DNA of 64,000 bases from Ancalomicrobiaceae bacterium S20. GTDB lineage: Bacteria; Pseudomonadota; Alphaproteobacteria; Rhizobiales; Ancalomicrobiaceae. Position 1 is the first letter of the stretch. Each line of letters opens with the position of its first letter. The notes under the pieces are model-generated. The model was not told the origin of the DNA. It saw only the letters and a list, made by a program, of their open reading frames with translations, and searched no databases. Below, piece after piece: positions 15,759-25,538 of this stretch. The translations under genes and the position numbers were made by a program. Location of the stretch: positions 3,810,001 through 3,874,000 of the forward strand of contig CP158568.1 in NCBI GenBank assembly GCA_040269895.1, in the 5' to 3' direction.

Positions 15759-18700
15759 GCGCGCCCCCCTCGGCCCGCGCCTTCCGAGGACGCGACGCCG
15801 CTTCCCGCACAGGCTGCGTCCCTGCGTGCCCGATGATGTCCTCCGCACTGACCGCGCGCGCCGCCCCCCGCGTAACCTGCCGTCCGAATGCTTCCGCCAT
15901 GCGCCCCATCGGCCCCTGCGGGGACCACCGCCCCCTTACGCCCACGACCACCAGCCGGTCCATGGCGCGGCTGACGGCGACATTGATCCGGTTGGGCGTT
16001 GTCAGGAATCCCTCGCGCACGCGCCGGACACCAGCCTCCATCGGCCCCTCTTCGTTGTTCCTCACCAGCGAGAGAAGGATCACTGGGTTTTCCTTGCCCT
16101 GGTAGCTATCGACCGTCCCGACCTTCAGGTGACGGTCCAGAAGATAGGCGAGCGCCGACTGCCGCAGCTTCCGGCGGATGAGGTCGCGCTGCGCGGCGTA
16201 CATGCAGATCACCCCGATGCCGGCAGGATGCTTCTGTTGCGTGAGCAGCCAGGTCCGGAACGGCTCGTGGCTATGCCAGTCCTCAAGCATCGCCACGATG
16301 GCGTCCGCTTCCGCCCGGTTGATCCGGCTCTTGCCGCCCTCTTCCGGCCGTTCGGTGGCGGCTTCGCCCATGCCGTCCGTTTCGATCCAGAGCAGCGGGA
16401 CATCGAGTCTTGCCGGGAGTAACGCCGGGTCGATTTCCGGAGTCTGACGGCCGGCATGCAGCGGCATATCGGGATAGAAGGCCTCCGACACGACCTGCCC
16501 GATGGGCGCCAGCATCCGGTATTGCGTTTTGAGCCGCGCACCGGCGGCGGCGCCGTATGGCGTGGTGAAGACGCGCTCGAAATCGCTGCGTTTGATTTCA
16601 CGCTTCGCTACGCTTGTGCGCTCGGCGACAGCATTGACGACCTCCGCCTTGTGCTGCGGCTCCAGCTGCGCATGATCTCCCACAAGTACGGCCCAACGCG
16701 CCGCTTGCAGCGGCACCAGCAGTTCGCTGGCGGTGCAGCGGGCCGCCTCATCGACGATGACAAGATCGAACGCCGTGGCGGTCAGCCCCAGCGCGGTACG
16801 CCCCAGGCCCACACAGGTTCCGGCGACGATCTGGCGCGTCCCGGCAAGAAAGCTCTCGAAGCTGCGCTGCGCGCGCGAAACACTGCCCACGAAATCCCGG
16901 CCAATGGCGGCAGCCTGGTAAAGTCTATCAAACCGGTCGGCGCCGGCGCCGCGCGCATGGCGCCGCATGACTGCCTGCGCGACGTCGTCCGGCAACGTTG
17001 ACCATTCCCGCGCCTCTTCCCCATCGAGCAGAGCCGCGGCATCAAGTCTTTCGAGGTGCCGGCGCATGGTGTCCAGCAAGCTGTTCAGTCGCTGCTCATC
17101 CCGGTCCTCCTGCATCGTAAGGTCGGCGAGGGTTTCCGCCAGCGGGCGGATGGTCGTCTCGATAGCGGCGATTTCGTCGGCGGCGCTGTCGGGAAGCCCC
17201 AGGGCGCCGGCAATCTCCCCGAGGCGGTCGCGGAAAGAAGCCCGGAAGCGATCCTTGAATCCCTGCTCGACCTTCGGCGTGTGATAGGCGCGAAGCGGCA
17301 GCGAAACCTGTTCCTCGTCGCGCCCGATCCGCAACAGGCTCGGCTGCACCCCGCCGTTCCGGAACAGGGTAAGCACCGCCTCGGCCGCCGTGTTCACGGC
17401 CTCGTGGGACTGGCTCGCCAGCAGCACGTTGCGCGCCAGACCCTTCGTTAGAGCATAATGCGCAAGCGCCGCGATGAAGCGGGTCTTGCCGGTCCCCGGC
17501 GGCCCTTGCAACAGCCCGACCGGGCGGTTCGCCACGATAAGCGCGAAGGCCGCTTCCTGGTCGGGATTGAGCCCGTAGATGCCGAGCGAGTCAGCGGCGG
17601 GCTGGTGAGCGACCTTCGAGGGCAGCGCTCCAGTTCGCGGGTCGAATACCCCCAGAAGGTCGCGGGATCGCCCGTTGCCCGCCAGTATCCGGTCAACGGC
17701 GTCCGTCCGGCGTTTCAGGCTCTGGCGCTCCAGGTGGCTCCAGAAGCGCAGGCGCTGCCCAGCATCGACGATATGCGCCTGGTGCGCCATGTTTGTGTCG
17801 CTCGCGTCGATGACCGCTAGATCCGACCGCGATAATTGGAGGTCGAGCTGGCCGATGCGGCGCCACGCGCCCTTCTTATCCTGCCGCTCCACGCCGACGG
17901 TATCGTGGCGCGCGAACTCGAACGCCCCGCTTTCAAGGTCGATGGGCACCTTGTGACGGCCCGATCCGCGATCGAAGACGCTTTCGATCTGCGCGCTACC
18001 TTCGATGGTAAGCTCGTTCTCGACGTCGATCAGCGCTCGCCAAAGCGCCGGAACGTCAATCGACCTCGGGGCGGCGACAGGCCGTACCGCAATCTCCTCG
18101 GCAAGGGCGTCCTCGGCCGCCTCTTCCGCGACCGGCGCGGCGGCAGGATCTTCGACATCGACCGGCGCGGGGGCCAACCCCGTCCGTTCCGCCGCGACCC
18201 TTTCCTGCACTTCCGGGAGAGCCAGAAGAGGCGCCAGAGCGGACAGGTCGTTCACAAGGGCGCTTTCAACCGAAAGGGTTGCCACGACCATGTGGAATTC
18301 CTGGGCGGCGCTACGCTTGATCTGCCGCTGCTCCAGCCTGCGGCGCTTTGCGAATACGGGCTGTGCGTCGTTGTCCAGCCGGATATCCAGTTCCTCCGCT
18401 GCGCCGCGCAGCACGAAGAACAGCGTGCCCCGCGCGGCATCGCGGCGCACACGCAGAAAAATGTAGCCCTCGTCCGGTTCGATCGGGCCGGTGGCCGCAC
18501 CGACAATGCTGACGGCGTAGTGGGCGGTAACATCGCCCGCGTCGTCTGCTGCCGGCGCGTTTAGCCGCGCAAGCGCAGCCTCAACCTGGTCGAGAAGCGG
18601 CAAGAGTGTGGAAAGGCGCGGCTCTTTTTCCCGACAGTCCGCGATGGCTCTCGCGATTTCACGCGCATCGCGCTCGGCCAGTGCGGCGCGGGTGAACACT

Positions 18701-20760
18701 TCCTCCGCTATTCTGGTGACCGCGAACCGGTCACGCTCGAAAAGGTTGCCCGACGGAGGGGCATAAGCCGCTGTGGTGCGCTCCCCGTCTGCACACGGCG
18801 AGAAATCCAGCGCGTCAATGAGGACGGGCGCGTTTTCCGCGAAAACAACAATGTTAGCGGGCGATATGTCGCCATGCCCCCGGCCGCTCTCATGAAGCGC
18901 ATCAACCGTTCGCGTCAGGCGCTCCACGAAGGCCAGCGCTGCCGCAGGCGTCGTAAAATCCTCCGGCGGTGCCGCCAGAACAGCCGAGAGAGTCGGGCCT
19001 TCGACCCAGTCCTGTACGAGGGCCATGGAGTCGCCAAGCCACAACGCCTCATGGACCGTCGGCAGGCCCGCAGGACGGTCGGCCTTCGCCGCTGCGGCCT
19101 TTTCAAGGAAAGCCAGGATGGCCGCCCCCTCGCAGGCTGTGTCGCCCCATGAAGCCTGTTTCCAGAGCTTCACGACAACCGGCGCGCCGTTTTTCTGGCT
19201 CCGCCACATTTCCACGCGGTCGTTCTCGACGATGAGGTCTCCCGATTCCGGAAAGGCCGTTATGAGCTGACGCGCCGACCGGATGGCGCCGCGATGCCGC
19301 TCAAGCCCGGAGATGATCTCATCCCGCGTCGGGCGCTGCGCGGTCGCGCGGTTGAATCCCTGCAAGGCCTGGATGGCGTCCGGGTAGCGGCGGGACGGAT
19401 CGAGTTCCAGCGCCTCGGCGAACCAGTCGTGGAGCGCGTGAAACGTTCCGGCCCCGTCGATGTCCGGATTCCACTCCGGCGGACTGCCGCCGGGAATTTT
19501 GCCGAACAGCAGCAGGTGGACAGCGACCGCCGTGAGGAACACGTCGCGGCACTGGGGCCCGCGTTCCACGCCCAGGTGGTCTTCCGGCACATCGACGCAC
19601 GCAAGAAACTGGTAACGGGCCTCGCCAAGGGATTTGACCTCCGGGAAGCGCGCGGCCATCAGGTGGGAGAACTTGGCGGTGGTAGGCGCCTCAAGCCAGA
19701 TGCTGTGGCCGCCAAGGTCGAGATGGGCGGCATCCTGCCCATGAAGATTCGCCGTTGAAGCGAGAATCTGGCGCGCCAGTTCGATCTTCTCGGAAGGCGC
19801 GAGCCGCACCGCTTCTGTTTCAGCGAACACGCCGAGTCTCTGCATTCGGCGACGGCGGTCATAGATTTCCCAGTAATGCACTCCCCGCTCCGGATCGTCG
19901 ATCTTAGGGGGAAGCAGGGTTTGCTCGGCGGCGCTACTGCGATCCTTAAGCCAGTGATAGACGGCGTGTTCCCGTCCGGCAATTTCCCGGCGTCCTTCCT
20001 CGTTCTGAAAACGGGCGTCTGGACATTTGGTGAAATCCCAAAGACGCAGTGTGCCTAGGTTGTTCTTGTTGCCTTCCTCGGCGGCCTCATACTCGCGGTA
20101 TATGTCCTGCGGATGCGAGAATGTGGGCACGTCCTCAGCGGTGAACCGCTCGAAACGCCGCCGCCCCGGCTGGAATGGCGAACTGGGACCGGCATTGAAG
20201 AAGCGGTGAAGACGCTCTTTCCAGAATGTGTCAGTCAGCGGCGTGGAAAGGTATGCGGCGGAGACGGTCCCGAACGCCGCGCGTTCACGGCCGCTGTCCT
20301 TCACGATGCTCAAGAACTCGTCGGCGGTTAGAACCTTTGCTATTTCAGTTTCGGCTATATCCGTGCGGTCGGCCTTTCCCGTGAGGACGACCAGCCCCTC
20401 TATCCGCGGCAGGGGAAGATTCCTGGTTTCAGGTCTCTTCTTGAACTCCGTGTTCAGCAGCCGAAGTATGTCGCGCGTGATGCCGGCGATCTTCGCAACG
20501 GGAGACGGGTCTTTATCGATGCCGTTCAGGTGCCAGTGGCCATCGACACTCGAAATCTTCCCGTACCAGTCTTTCAGGTCGATCAGGAATATCCGCTTAT
20601 CGGATACGATCACGACATCGATCTCGCGAGCCCGCCCTACGCCGAGAACGAGGTCAAGGTTTGTGAACGCATACCAATCGGCGGGCAGGTCGGCCCTGAA
20701 CCGGTCGATCCCTTTGATCTCGCGTTTATGCACGCCGCGGCCGGCGTTTGTAATTTTCAT
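15751..20760 (-). CDS. NERD - kinase-like - SF1 helicase fusion, probable anti-phage defence protein
   Basis: The ATG at 20760, with GAGG upstream, gives 1669 residues (a TTG at 20775 is an alternative). A NERD-type nuclease-related domain occupies about residues 10-130 (EIDVVIVSDKRIFLIDLKDW). A degenerate kinase-like region follows (about 230-480, AAHLDLGGHSIWLE in place of the catalytic loop). A second, better kept kinase region (about 500-720) has HGDISPANIVV and VLIDALDF. The last 600 residues are a superfamily 1 DNA2/NAM7-like helicase: Walker A GPPGTGKTR near 1086, Walker B VIVDEAARC near 1335, TQYRMLAPIG, TVDSYQGKE near 1552 and NVAVSRAMDR near 1593. NERD-kinase proteins occur in Pgl/BREX loci and kinase-helicase fusions in Mokosh, but this order with the adjacent winged-helix partner is not one I can match. 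Defence is inferred from domains and island context. Confidence 0.88.
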   Translation of the reverse strand: MKITNAGRGVHKREIKGIDRFRADLPADWYAFTNLDLVLGVGRAREIDVVIVSDKRIFLIDLKDWYGKISSVDGHWHLNGIDKDPSPVAKIAGITRDILRLLNTEFKKRPETRNLPLPRIEGLVVLTGKADRTDIAETEIAKVLTADEFLSIVKDSGRERAAFGTVSAAYLSTPLTDTFWKERLHRFFNAGPSSPFQPGRRRFERFTAEDVPTFSHPQDIYREYEAAEEGNKNNLGTLRLWDFTKCPDARFQNEEGRREIAGREHAVYHWLKDRSSAAEQTLLPPKIDDPERGVHYWEIYDRRRRMQRLGVFAETEAVRLAPSEKIELARQILASTANLHGQDAAHLDLGGHSIWLEAPTTAKFSHLMAARFPEVKSLGEARYQFLACVDVPEDHLGVERGPQCRDVFLTAVAVHLLLFGKIPGGSPPEWNPDIDGAGTFHALHDWFAEALELDPSRRYPDAIQALQGFNRATAQRPTRDEIISGLERHRGAIRSARQLITAFPESGDLIVENDRVEMWRSQKNGAPVVVKLWKQASWGDTACEGAAILAFLEKAAAAKADRPAGLPTVHEALWLGDSMALVQDWVEGPTLSAVLAAPPEDFTTPAAALAFVERLTRTVDALHESGRGHGDISPANIVVFAENAPVLIDALDFSPCADGERTTAAYAPPSGNLFERDRFAVTRIAEEVFTRAALAERDAREIARAIADCREKEPRLSTLLPLLDQVEAALARLNAPAADDAGDVTAHYAVSIVGAATGPIEPDEGYIFLRVRRDAARGTLFFVLRGAAEELDIRLDNDAQPVFAKRRRLEQRQIKRSAAQEFHMVVATLSVESALVNDLSALAPLLALPEVQERVAAERTGLAPAPVDVEDPAAAPVAEEAAEDALAEEIAVRPVAAPRSIDVPALWRALIDVENELTIEGSAQIESVFDRGSGRHKVPIDLESGAFEFARHDTVGVERQDKKGAWRRIGQLDLQLSRSDLAVIDASDTNMAHQAHIVDAGQRLRFWSHLERQSLKRRTDAVDRILAGNGRSRDLLGVFDPRTGALPSKVAHQPAADSLGIYGLNPDQEAAFALIVANRPVGLLQGPPGTGKTRFIAALAHYALTKGLARNVLLASQSHEAVNTAAEAVLTLFRNGGVQPSLLRIGRDEEQVSLPLRAYHTPKVEQGFKDRFRASFRDRLGEIAGALGLPDSAADEIAAIETTIRPLAETLADLTMQEDRDEQRLNSLLDTMRRHLERLDAAALLDGEEAREWSTLPDDVAQAVMRRHARGAGADRFDRLYQAAAIGRDFVGSVSRAQRSFESFLAGTRQIVAGTCVGLGRTALGLTATAFDLVIVDEAARCTASELLVPLQAARWAVLVGDHAQLEPQHKAEVVNAVAERTSVAKREIKRSDFERVFTTPYGAAAGARLKTQYRMLAPIGQVVSEAFYPDMPLHAGRQTPEIDPALLPARLDVPLLWIETDGMGEAATERPEEGGKSRINRAEADAIVAMLEDWHSHEPFRTWLLTQQKHPAGIGVICMYAAQRDLIRRKLRQSALAYLLDRHLKVGTVDSYQGKENPVILLSLVRNNEEGPMEAGVRRVREGFLTTPNRINVAVSRAMDRLVVVGVRGRWSPQGPMGRMAEAFGRQVTRGAARAVSAEDIIGHAGTQPVREAASRPRKARAEGGAHG

Positions 20761-20774
20761 AAAGCCTAGCCTCA

Positions 20775-20813
20775 ATACGCCACATGCAACATAGCTAGGT
20801 TTTAGTGGCGTAT
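20775..20813 (-). promoter_or_regulatory. 9-bp inverted repeat upstream of the NERD-kinase-helicase gene
   Basis: ATACGCCAC at 20775-20783 and GTGGCGTAT at 20805-20813 are exact inverted repeats, centres 30 bp apart, ending 15 bp before the ATG. This is where the promoter should lie. They could be a repressor operator keeping the module silent; no dedicated regulator gene is adjacent. Confidence 0.45.
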
Positions 20814-20965
20814 CGATGCCTCCTTTGGGTGTGGCAGGAAAAATCGTGAATTAGCTCAGGCGCACGTCGCCCAGGAAATGCAACCGGGTGCAACAAACTT
20901 GGGCGTAATAGCTTCCCTGTTTGAGTTCTCTCCGCCATCCAAAACCATCGTTAATTTTCCCCTCG

Positions 20966-21529
20966 TCAAGACGTCACGCTACGGATCTCAACTAAGCGCC
21001 TATGTACCGTAGCAACACCAATGCCTAAAGCCTTCGCTATGGCAGTCGGGCCTTGTCCATCGGCAGCAAGTCGCGCAACATCATCTGCCACCGAAAGCCG
21101 ACGCCGCCCCTTATACTTGCCATTCCGTTTCGCCTTGGCGATGCCTTCCATCTGGCGCTCGCGACGAAGGCCAGTCTCGAATTCGGCGAAGACGGCGAGC
21201 ATGCCGACAAAGGCGCGGCCGGCGGCGGAACCGGTGTCCACCGGCTGTTCGATGCACCGGAGCGACGCACCCTTCTTTTCCATCTGACGGACGATGTCGG
21301 CGAGATCGGCGACAGAGCGAGCGAGGCGATCGAGACGGACCACGACGAGTTCGTCGCCCTCGCCGAGGATCGAGAGCACCCGGCGCAGTTCCTCCCGCCC
21401 TTCGGTCGTGGTGCCGCTCTTCGTTTCGAGGAAGCTGGCGATGCATCCCGCCCTCTCCAGGGCCTCGGCCTGAATACTCAGGTCCTGATCGGTGGTGCTC
21501 ACCCGCCCATAACCGAACCGCTTGCCCAT
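20966..21529 (-). CDS. Serine recombinase (resolvase/invertase family)
   Basis: The ATG at 21529, with GGGAAG just upstream, gives 187 residues. The catalytic serine is in YGRVSTTDQDL (about residue 10), and the arginine pair and helix are in VVVRLDRLARSVADLADIV. EFETGLRRERQMEGIAKAKRNGKYKGRR is the E-helix and hinge. The C-terminus is a Hin-like helix-turn-helix (PTAIAKALGIGVATVHRRL). The length equals Tn3-type resolvases. Upstream (21547-21610) is a matched inverted repeat that could be its crossover site. It sits between the helicase module and the 1267-aa gene, so it may be a leftover of an earlier transposon or an element resolving or inverting this segment. Confidence 0.92.
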   Translation of the reverse strand: MGKRFGYGRVSTTDQDLSIQAEALERAGCIASFLETKSGTTTEGREELRRVLSILGEGDELVVVRLDRLARSVADLADIVRQMEKKGASLRCIEQPVDTGSAAGRAFVGMLAVFAEFETGLRRERQMEGIAKAKRNGKYKGRRRLSVADDVARLAADGQGPTAIAKALGIGVATVHRRLVEIRSVTS

Positions 21530-21546
21530 TGCGCTTCCCAAAAATC

Positions 21547-21610
21547 TATCAATAGGATCTGGAGATCAAGTTAGAACCGATCAAAACTCAATTCAAGGCT
21601 CTATTGATAG
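21547..21610. other. Inverted repeats upstream of the resolvase (candidate res site)
   Basis: CTATCAATAG at 21547-21556 is the exact reverse complement of CTATTGATAG at 21601-21610. The 44-bp spacer is AT-rich and holds GATCTGGAGATC. The position, immediately before the resolvase start, matches the res region of Tn3-like elements. Confidence 0.45.
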
Positions 21611-21734
21611 CGTCCTAGGACCCTGAGGCTATCACTCAAGGACTCGCGATAGGGCATACCCTTTTGATCGAGACGCGAGATGCAGAACCAACGCTGGTCA
21701 AAGCTCCGGGAGCCCAGAACGGGCCATACACTAG

Positions 21735-24700
21735 CTAACGCCCTTCCCGCCGAAGCCTCCTATCCAAGTCCTCTCGCAAGCCGTCCTTTTCGTAGTGCGA
21801 TGCTAATTTTTCGAGCAAGTCGAAGACGCGCACGTGTGTCCCGGCCAAGGGGCGAGCGAACTCTCGGTAGCGTGACGCCAGCTCTCGTTCCTGAGTACCG
21901 CCTTCATCGAGCGAGCGCCGAACGACGCCTCGCTTGTTCATGATCCCGATCGAAAATCCGTCTCGCATTTCCTCGAGCTCTGGACGGTCCAACAGGTCGC
22001 ACAAGAAGCGCGGCGGCCAGCTCCCCTGTTCATCCGGGGGGATGTGCGCCAAGATCTGACCAAGCGAGCTGTCGCAAGACCTTAATCGACCAGCTTCGCC
22101 GCAAAGCGCTCTGGCATCGTCGACGAACCGGACGCACGATTCCGGATCGATGCGGCCATCAGGCATCGTACCGGGCGACCGCTGGCAACTATGCAGTGCG
22201 CTCCAAGCGATCGCTGCAGCGGCTTCGGCCTCCTCGCTCGATGGTTCGTCCGGCTCTGCTCCGGTCGATCTATAAACGAGACAGATCAATTCAGTGAAAA
22301 GCTTTGGATCGCTCATGATCGCTTCGAAGAAGGTCCTAGCATGGCGTTGCGCGTCGAGGCCGAGCGGACGAATGAGTGCGAACTCCAGGCGGACCAACCG
22401 GTCGCGCTCGATACGGCCCGACTCTTCGATGCGGTCGAGTGCTACTCCGATCGAATATAAGTCCGGAAGGACCCCGTCCGCTTCAACGCCGGAAACCAGT
22501 CCTTCGAGCATCTCTGCGATCAAGCTCGGACCGACCTTTTCCAATTCGTACTGGCAGACCAGAAAGGCAGTCTTCGGCCGTCCCGCGTTCAGGAGACGCC
22601 GGACGACATGGTCGTGCCATTCGGCTGTGTCGCTTCTCCAGAGACGCGGATGGCAGCAGCGCCAATAAGCGTCCTCGACCTCCGTGCCGAGCTGCTCGAC
22701 CAGTGCCAGCAGTTCAGTCCGCGCCTCGGCCAGCGTCAGAAAGTGCGCGACCTTCTTGGCGGTCCATCCCTCCCGATCTGCTGTGGCGAGAACTTGTTTC
22801 ACGAGGCGTAGTGCCTGATCCGTCGGGCACATGCACAGTGCTCCCCGAACCTCACCGATTTGAAGGGATTGTTCGTCGAAGGCCGCCCCGCTGCGCACGA
22901 TCCAGTCGGCGATCTCTTCCTCTCGAAGGGCGAGTTTGGTCAACGTCGCCCCGACATTGCCCCTCCCACTACAGATGGTCACCAGCCTATCAATGCCGTC
23001 CCATCCTTCCGCTTCATGAATTTCGCGAAGGGCATCGAGTCTCGCGCGGTCGATCCATTCATTGCGCTTGAGATGATCTATCTCTCGCACGCGGACCGGA
23101 ATTTGTGGCCATGGGTCGGCGAACAGCCAAGCGCTTCGTGAAACCGGATCGCGCGGCGTGAGTTGCTCGTATAGCGATTCCAATCGCGCCAAACGTCTTG
23201 CCAGGGCGACTCCCTTGAGTTGTCCATAGTTGAACTGCTTGTGAATCCGCTGGCGGAGGGCAGCGCGTAACTTTTCCCGATCGTCGTCGTTGGTCTCCCG
23301 CTTCGCGAAGTCGTCAAAGAGTGCGAGGACAGCTGCGATCCGAGCCTGGTCGAAGACATCGATCTTTTCGATGAGCTTCACCAATCGGTCTGGGTGTCCC
23401 GTAGCGGACGACACCACGCGATCGGCCACCGCGACCAGCATCGCATCCCTTTCCTCACCCGACACGCCGCGTCCCACGCCCGCGTCGTCGTCGCGCCATT
23501 CGGGGCGGTTGGAGGCAGAGGCAACGTCAAGTCGAGTGTCGACAAGCTTTAGCAAAAGGTCGGACGCCACATCCGGTGCCACACCTATCAGTGCGTCGAG
23601 CGCCGCTATTCGCTGTTCGAGATTCGCAGCCGTCTGGGGGAGCCAAGACCGAAACAAGCCGGCCAGCGTGGACCGAGGCGAGTTCGACCAGTTCCCTTTG
23701 ATCTCCGTCCGCGACAACCGCGCCAGCAGCAGCGCTACGCGAGTAAACCGTTCGGGAGCCCATGCGATACGCTCCAGCGCCCACAACAAACCGGCATGCC
23801 AGCAGCGGCCGATGAGGCTCGACGCCCCGGTCTCCGTAAGCAGACGCAAAACGGGAGCATTGGCTTCGGCGAGGCTCCTCTCGATGCCGCGGATGAAAGC
23901 CATAGGGGCCGCTTCGGCCAGATCCGGCAATTGAGATGAGAGCGCGAGCCACCGCTCACCAGTAGCGTCAGATAACAGGTCGGTCACGAGGCGCTCGACG
24001 CGCCCCTCGATGTCACCGGCTGCCAATGCGGCGATGCTCGGGCCACGGACCGCAAGTTTGATCAGCGTATCGCAGATCGCTCGGATCAGTAGGCCGGACT
24101 CCGCTCGAACCTTACCGTAGATCTGCGCCGCATATCGCTGATCGTCCGGCAACTCGAGTTCCGGATCGGGGGACGAGAGCACGCGCAATGCGAGTTGGAA
24201 AAAGCGATCGAGTTCGTTCCGGGTGATACGCGCCCCGAACAGATCCAGCAGTTCGAGCGGGGACTTTGCTTTCCAGACCTCGCCAATGACCAAGATCGGC
24301 GCGTCATCCGTCTGCGCGAGATGCCGCAGATCCGCTTCGACTTGCTCGTAAGGCCGGCCGGCGAGTTCCGCGACGATTGCACGATCCCCGGGCTTCCCTG
24401 CGACCCAACTTCCCAAGAGGCAGACCGTCGACAACGCCGCCGCCTGCGGGGCATCGAGCCACAGAGGACGGCGGATGGCAGGGTTGGTCGACCTCCTTCG
24501 GCGGTATACCGACCAAGAGCGCCCCGTGGCCGAGGCCAAGCGTTTGGCATCACTCTCGTCGAGACCGATCGATGACAATGCCGTTTCGAATTCCCTAACG
24601 TCCGGGCGCTCCAGCGCGATCATAGCAGCGAGCTCACCCTCAGCTCCCCCCCGCGACATCCCCTCCATATCGCCCGAGGCATAGGGTACGATCACCACTG

Positions 24701-25538
24701 TTCCGGGCCGCACGGTCGGCTTCCCCGCCGCGTCCGGACGAGCCGCGATGGCGATCTTTAGAGAAGAGTTCTGGTCGACGAAGCGCCACCCCGCGGCCTC
24801 ATTCACGACCAACGCCCCGGCTGCCGAGTCCGGTTGAGACGCCAACGAGGCCGCAGCGAATGCAGCTGCTTCTTCGACGCTGTCGGCTCTGATCCGAATG
24901 AGACCGCTCCCACCCGCATCCAGGATCTTCCGGGTCGCATCTAGCAAACGGTCCCGCTCCGCCTCTCTGCCGACGAAGAGCGCCTCAGGAGTGATCTGCG
25001 GCTCGGTCTGACTGGCCCAGCCACGCCAATGTCGTCCGAGATCCTCAACGCCGTGTCCCGTCAGTCCAATCTCGTCACCGAACTCGAGCTTCACCGCGGG
25101 AGTGTTTTCCAGCCATTCTTCAATCGTACCCGCATCGTAGGCGCGAACATCAGCCCATTCGCCTGCGCCGAGCTTTTCGGCCACCCATTTCGCCCTACCG
25201 GGCCAGACGCGTCCGGTGACGGCCACGTAGACGCTTGCGCGGCGAATGTTCTGAGGAGTCTCTCGGGTTCGTTTGTCGTAGTCGGTGTTGGCCTTGTGGG
25301 TAATCTGAGCTTCACAGCTCAGTTCCCAGAAGGATCGCCCTTCAGGGACCCAAGCGTTTCCGGCGGCGCTCACCAGTGCACCATCCCACCCCGGTTGGCT
25401 CGTCAGGTCACCCGCCGGCATTGCCACTTGCGTGACACTTCCGACGTCGTGAATTAGACGGCGAACATAACGAGGCAGCGCGGCCTGCGCGTCTTTGCCA
25501 TCGGCCCAGTCGGCGATCTGCTTGGCGGTGATCTTCAC
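21735..25538 (-). CDS. Large (1267-aa) protein with possible nuclease-like N-terminus and repeat-rich C-terminus
   Basis: The start is taken at the GTG at 25538, with GGGAGG six bases before it; an ATG at 25565 is possible. Residues about 35-135 read PGWDG, then PEGRSFWELSCEAQITHKAN and YVAVTGRVW. The spacing of Asp, Glu and Lys resembles a PD-(D/E)xK nuclease core, though I cannot confirm the fold. A central region (VGREAERDRLL, LIRIRADSVEEAAAFAAASL) sits where a STAND NTPase would be, but no Walker A lysine motif is visible. The remaining 700 residues are leucine- and alanine-rich helical repeats. This layout (effector, centre, helical sensor) recalls Avs/STAND-type defence proteins. It lies alone between two resolvase genes in the island. 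The function is an inference. Confidence 0.85.
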   Translation of the reverse strand: MKITAKQIADWADGKDAQAALPRYVRRLIHDVGSVTQVAMPAGDLTSQPGWDGALVSAAGNAWVPEGRSFWELSCEAQITHKANTDYDKRTRETPQNIRRASVYVAVTGRVWPGRAKWVAEKLGAGEWADVRAYDAGTIEEWLENTPAVKLEFGDEIGLTGHGVEDLGRHWRGWASQTEPQITPEALFVGREAERDRLLDATRKILDAGGSGLIRIRADSVEEAAAFAAASLASQPDSAAGALVVNEAAGWRFVDQNSSLKIAIAARPDAAGKPTVRPGTVVIVPYASGDMEGMSRGGAEGELAAMIALERPDVREFETALSSIGLDESDAKRLASATGRSWSVYRRRRSTNPAIRRPLWLDAPQAAALSTVCLLGSWVAGKPGDRAIVAELAGRPYEQVEADLRHLAQTDDAPILVIGEVWKAKSPLELLDLFGARITRNELDRFFQLALRVLSSPDPELELPDDQRYAAQIYGKVRAESGLLIRAICDTLIKLAVRGPSIAALAAGDIEGRVERLVTDLLSDATGERWLALSSQLPDLAEAAPMAFIRGIERSLAEANAPVLRLLTETGASSLIGRCWHAGLLWALERIAWAPERFTRVALLLARLSRTEIKGNWSNSPRSTLAGLFRSWLPQTAANLEQRIAALDALIGVAPDVASDLLLKLVDTRLDVASASNRPEWRDDDAGVGRGVSGEERDAMLVAVADRVVSSATGHPDRLVKLIEKIDVFDQARIAAVLALFDDFAKRETNDDDREKLRAALRQRIHKQFNYGQLKGVALARRLARLESLYEQLTPRDPVSRSAWLFADPWPQIPVRVREIDHLKRNEWIDRARLDALREIHEAEGWDGIDRLVTICSGRGNVGATLTKLALREEEIADWIVRSGAAFDEQSLQIGEVRGALCMCPTDQALRLVKQVLATADREGWTAKKVAHFLTLAEARTELLALVEQLGTEVEDAYWRCCHPRLWRSDTAEWHDHVVRRLLNAGRPKTAFLVCQYELEKVGPSLIAEMLEGLVSGVEADGVLPDLYSIGVALDRIEESGRIERDRLVRLEFALIRPLGLDAQRHARTFFEAIMSDPKLFTELICLVYRSTGAEPDEPSSEEAEAAAAIAWSALHSCQRSPGTMPDGRIDPESCVRFVDDARALCGEAGRLRSCDSSLGQILAHIPPDEQGSWPPRFLCDLLDRPELEEMRDGFSIGIMNKRGVVRRSLDEGGTQERELASRYREFARPLAGTHVRVFDLLEKLASHYEKDGLREDLDRRLRREGR

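Noticed and set aside
22191-25457. Several plus-strand frames of 70-230 codons across the 1267-aa gene
   Set aside because: All are antisense to one continuous, protein-like minus-strand frame.
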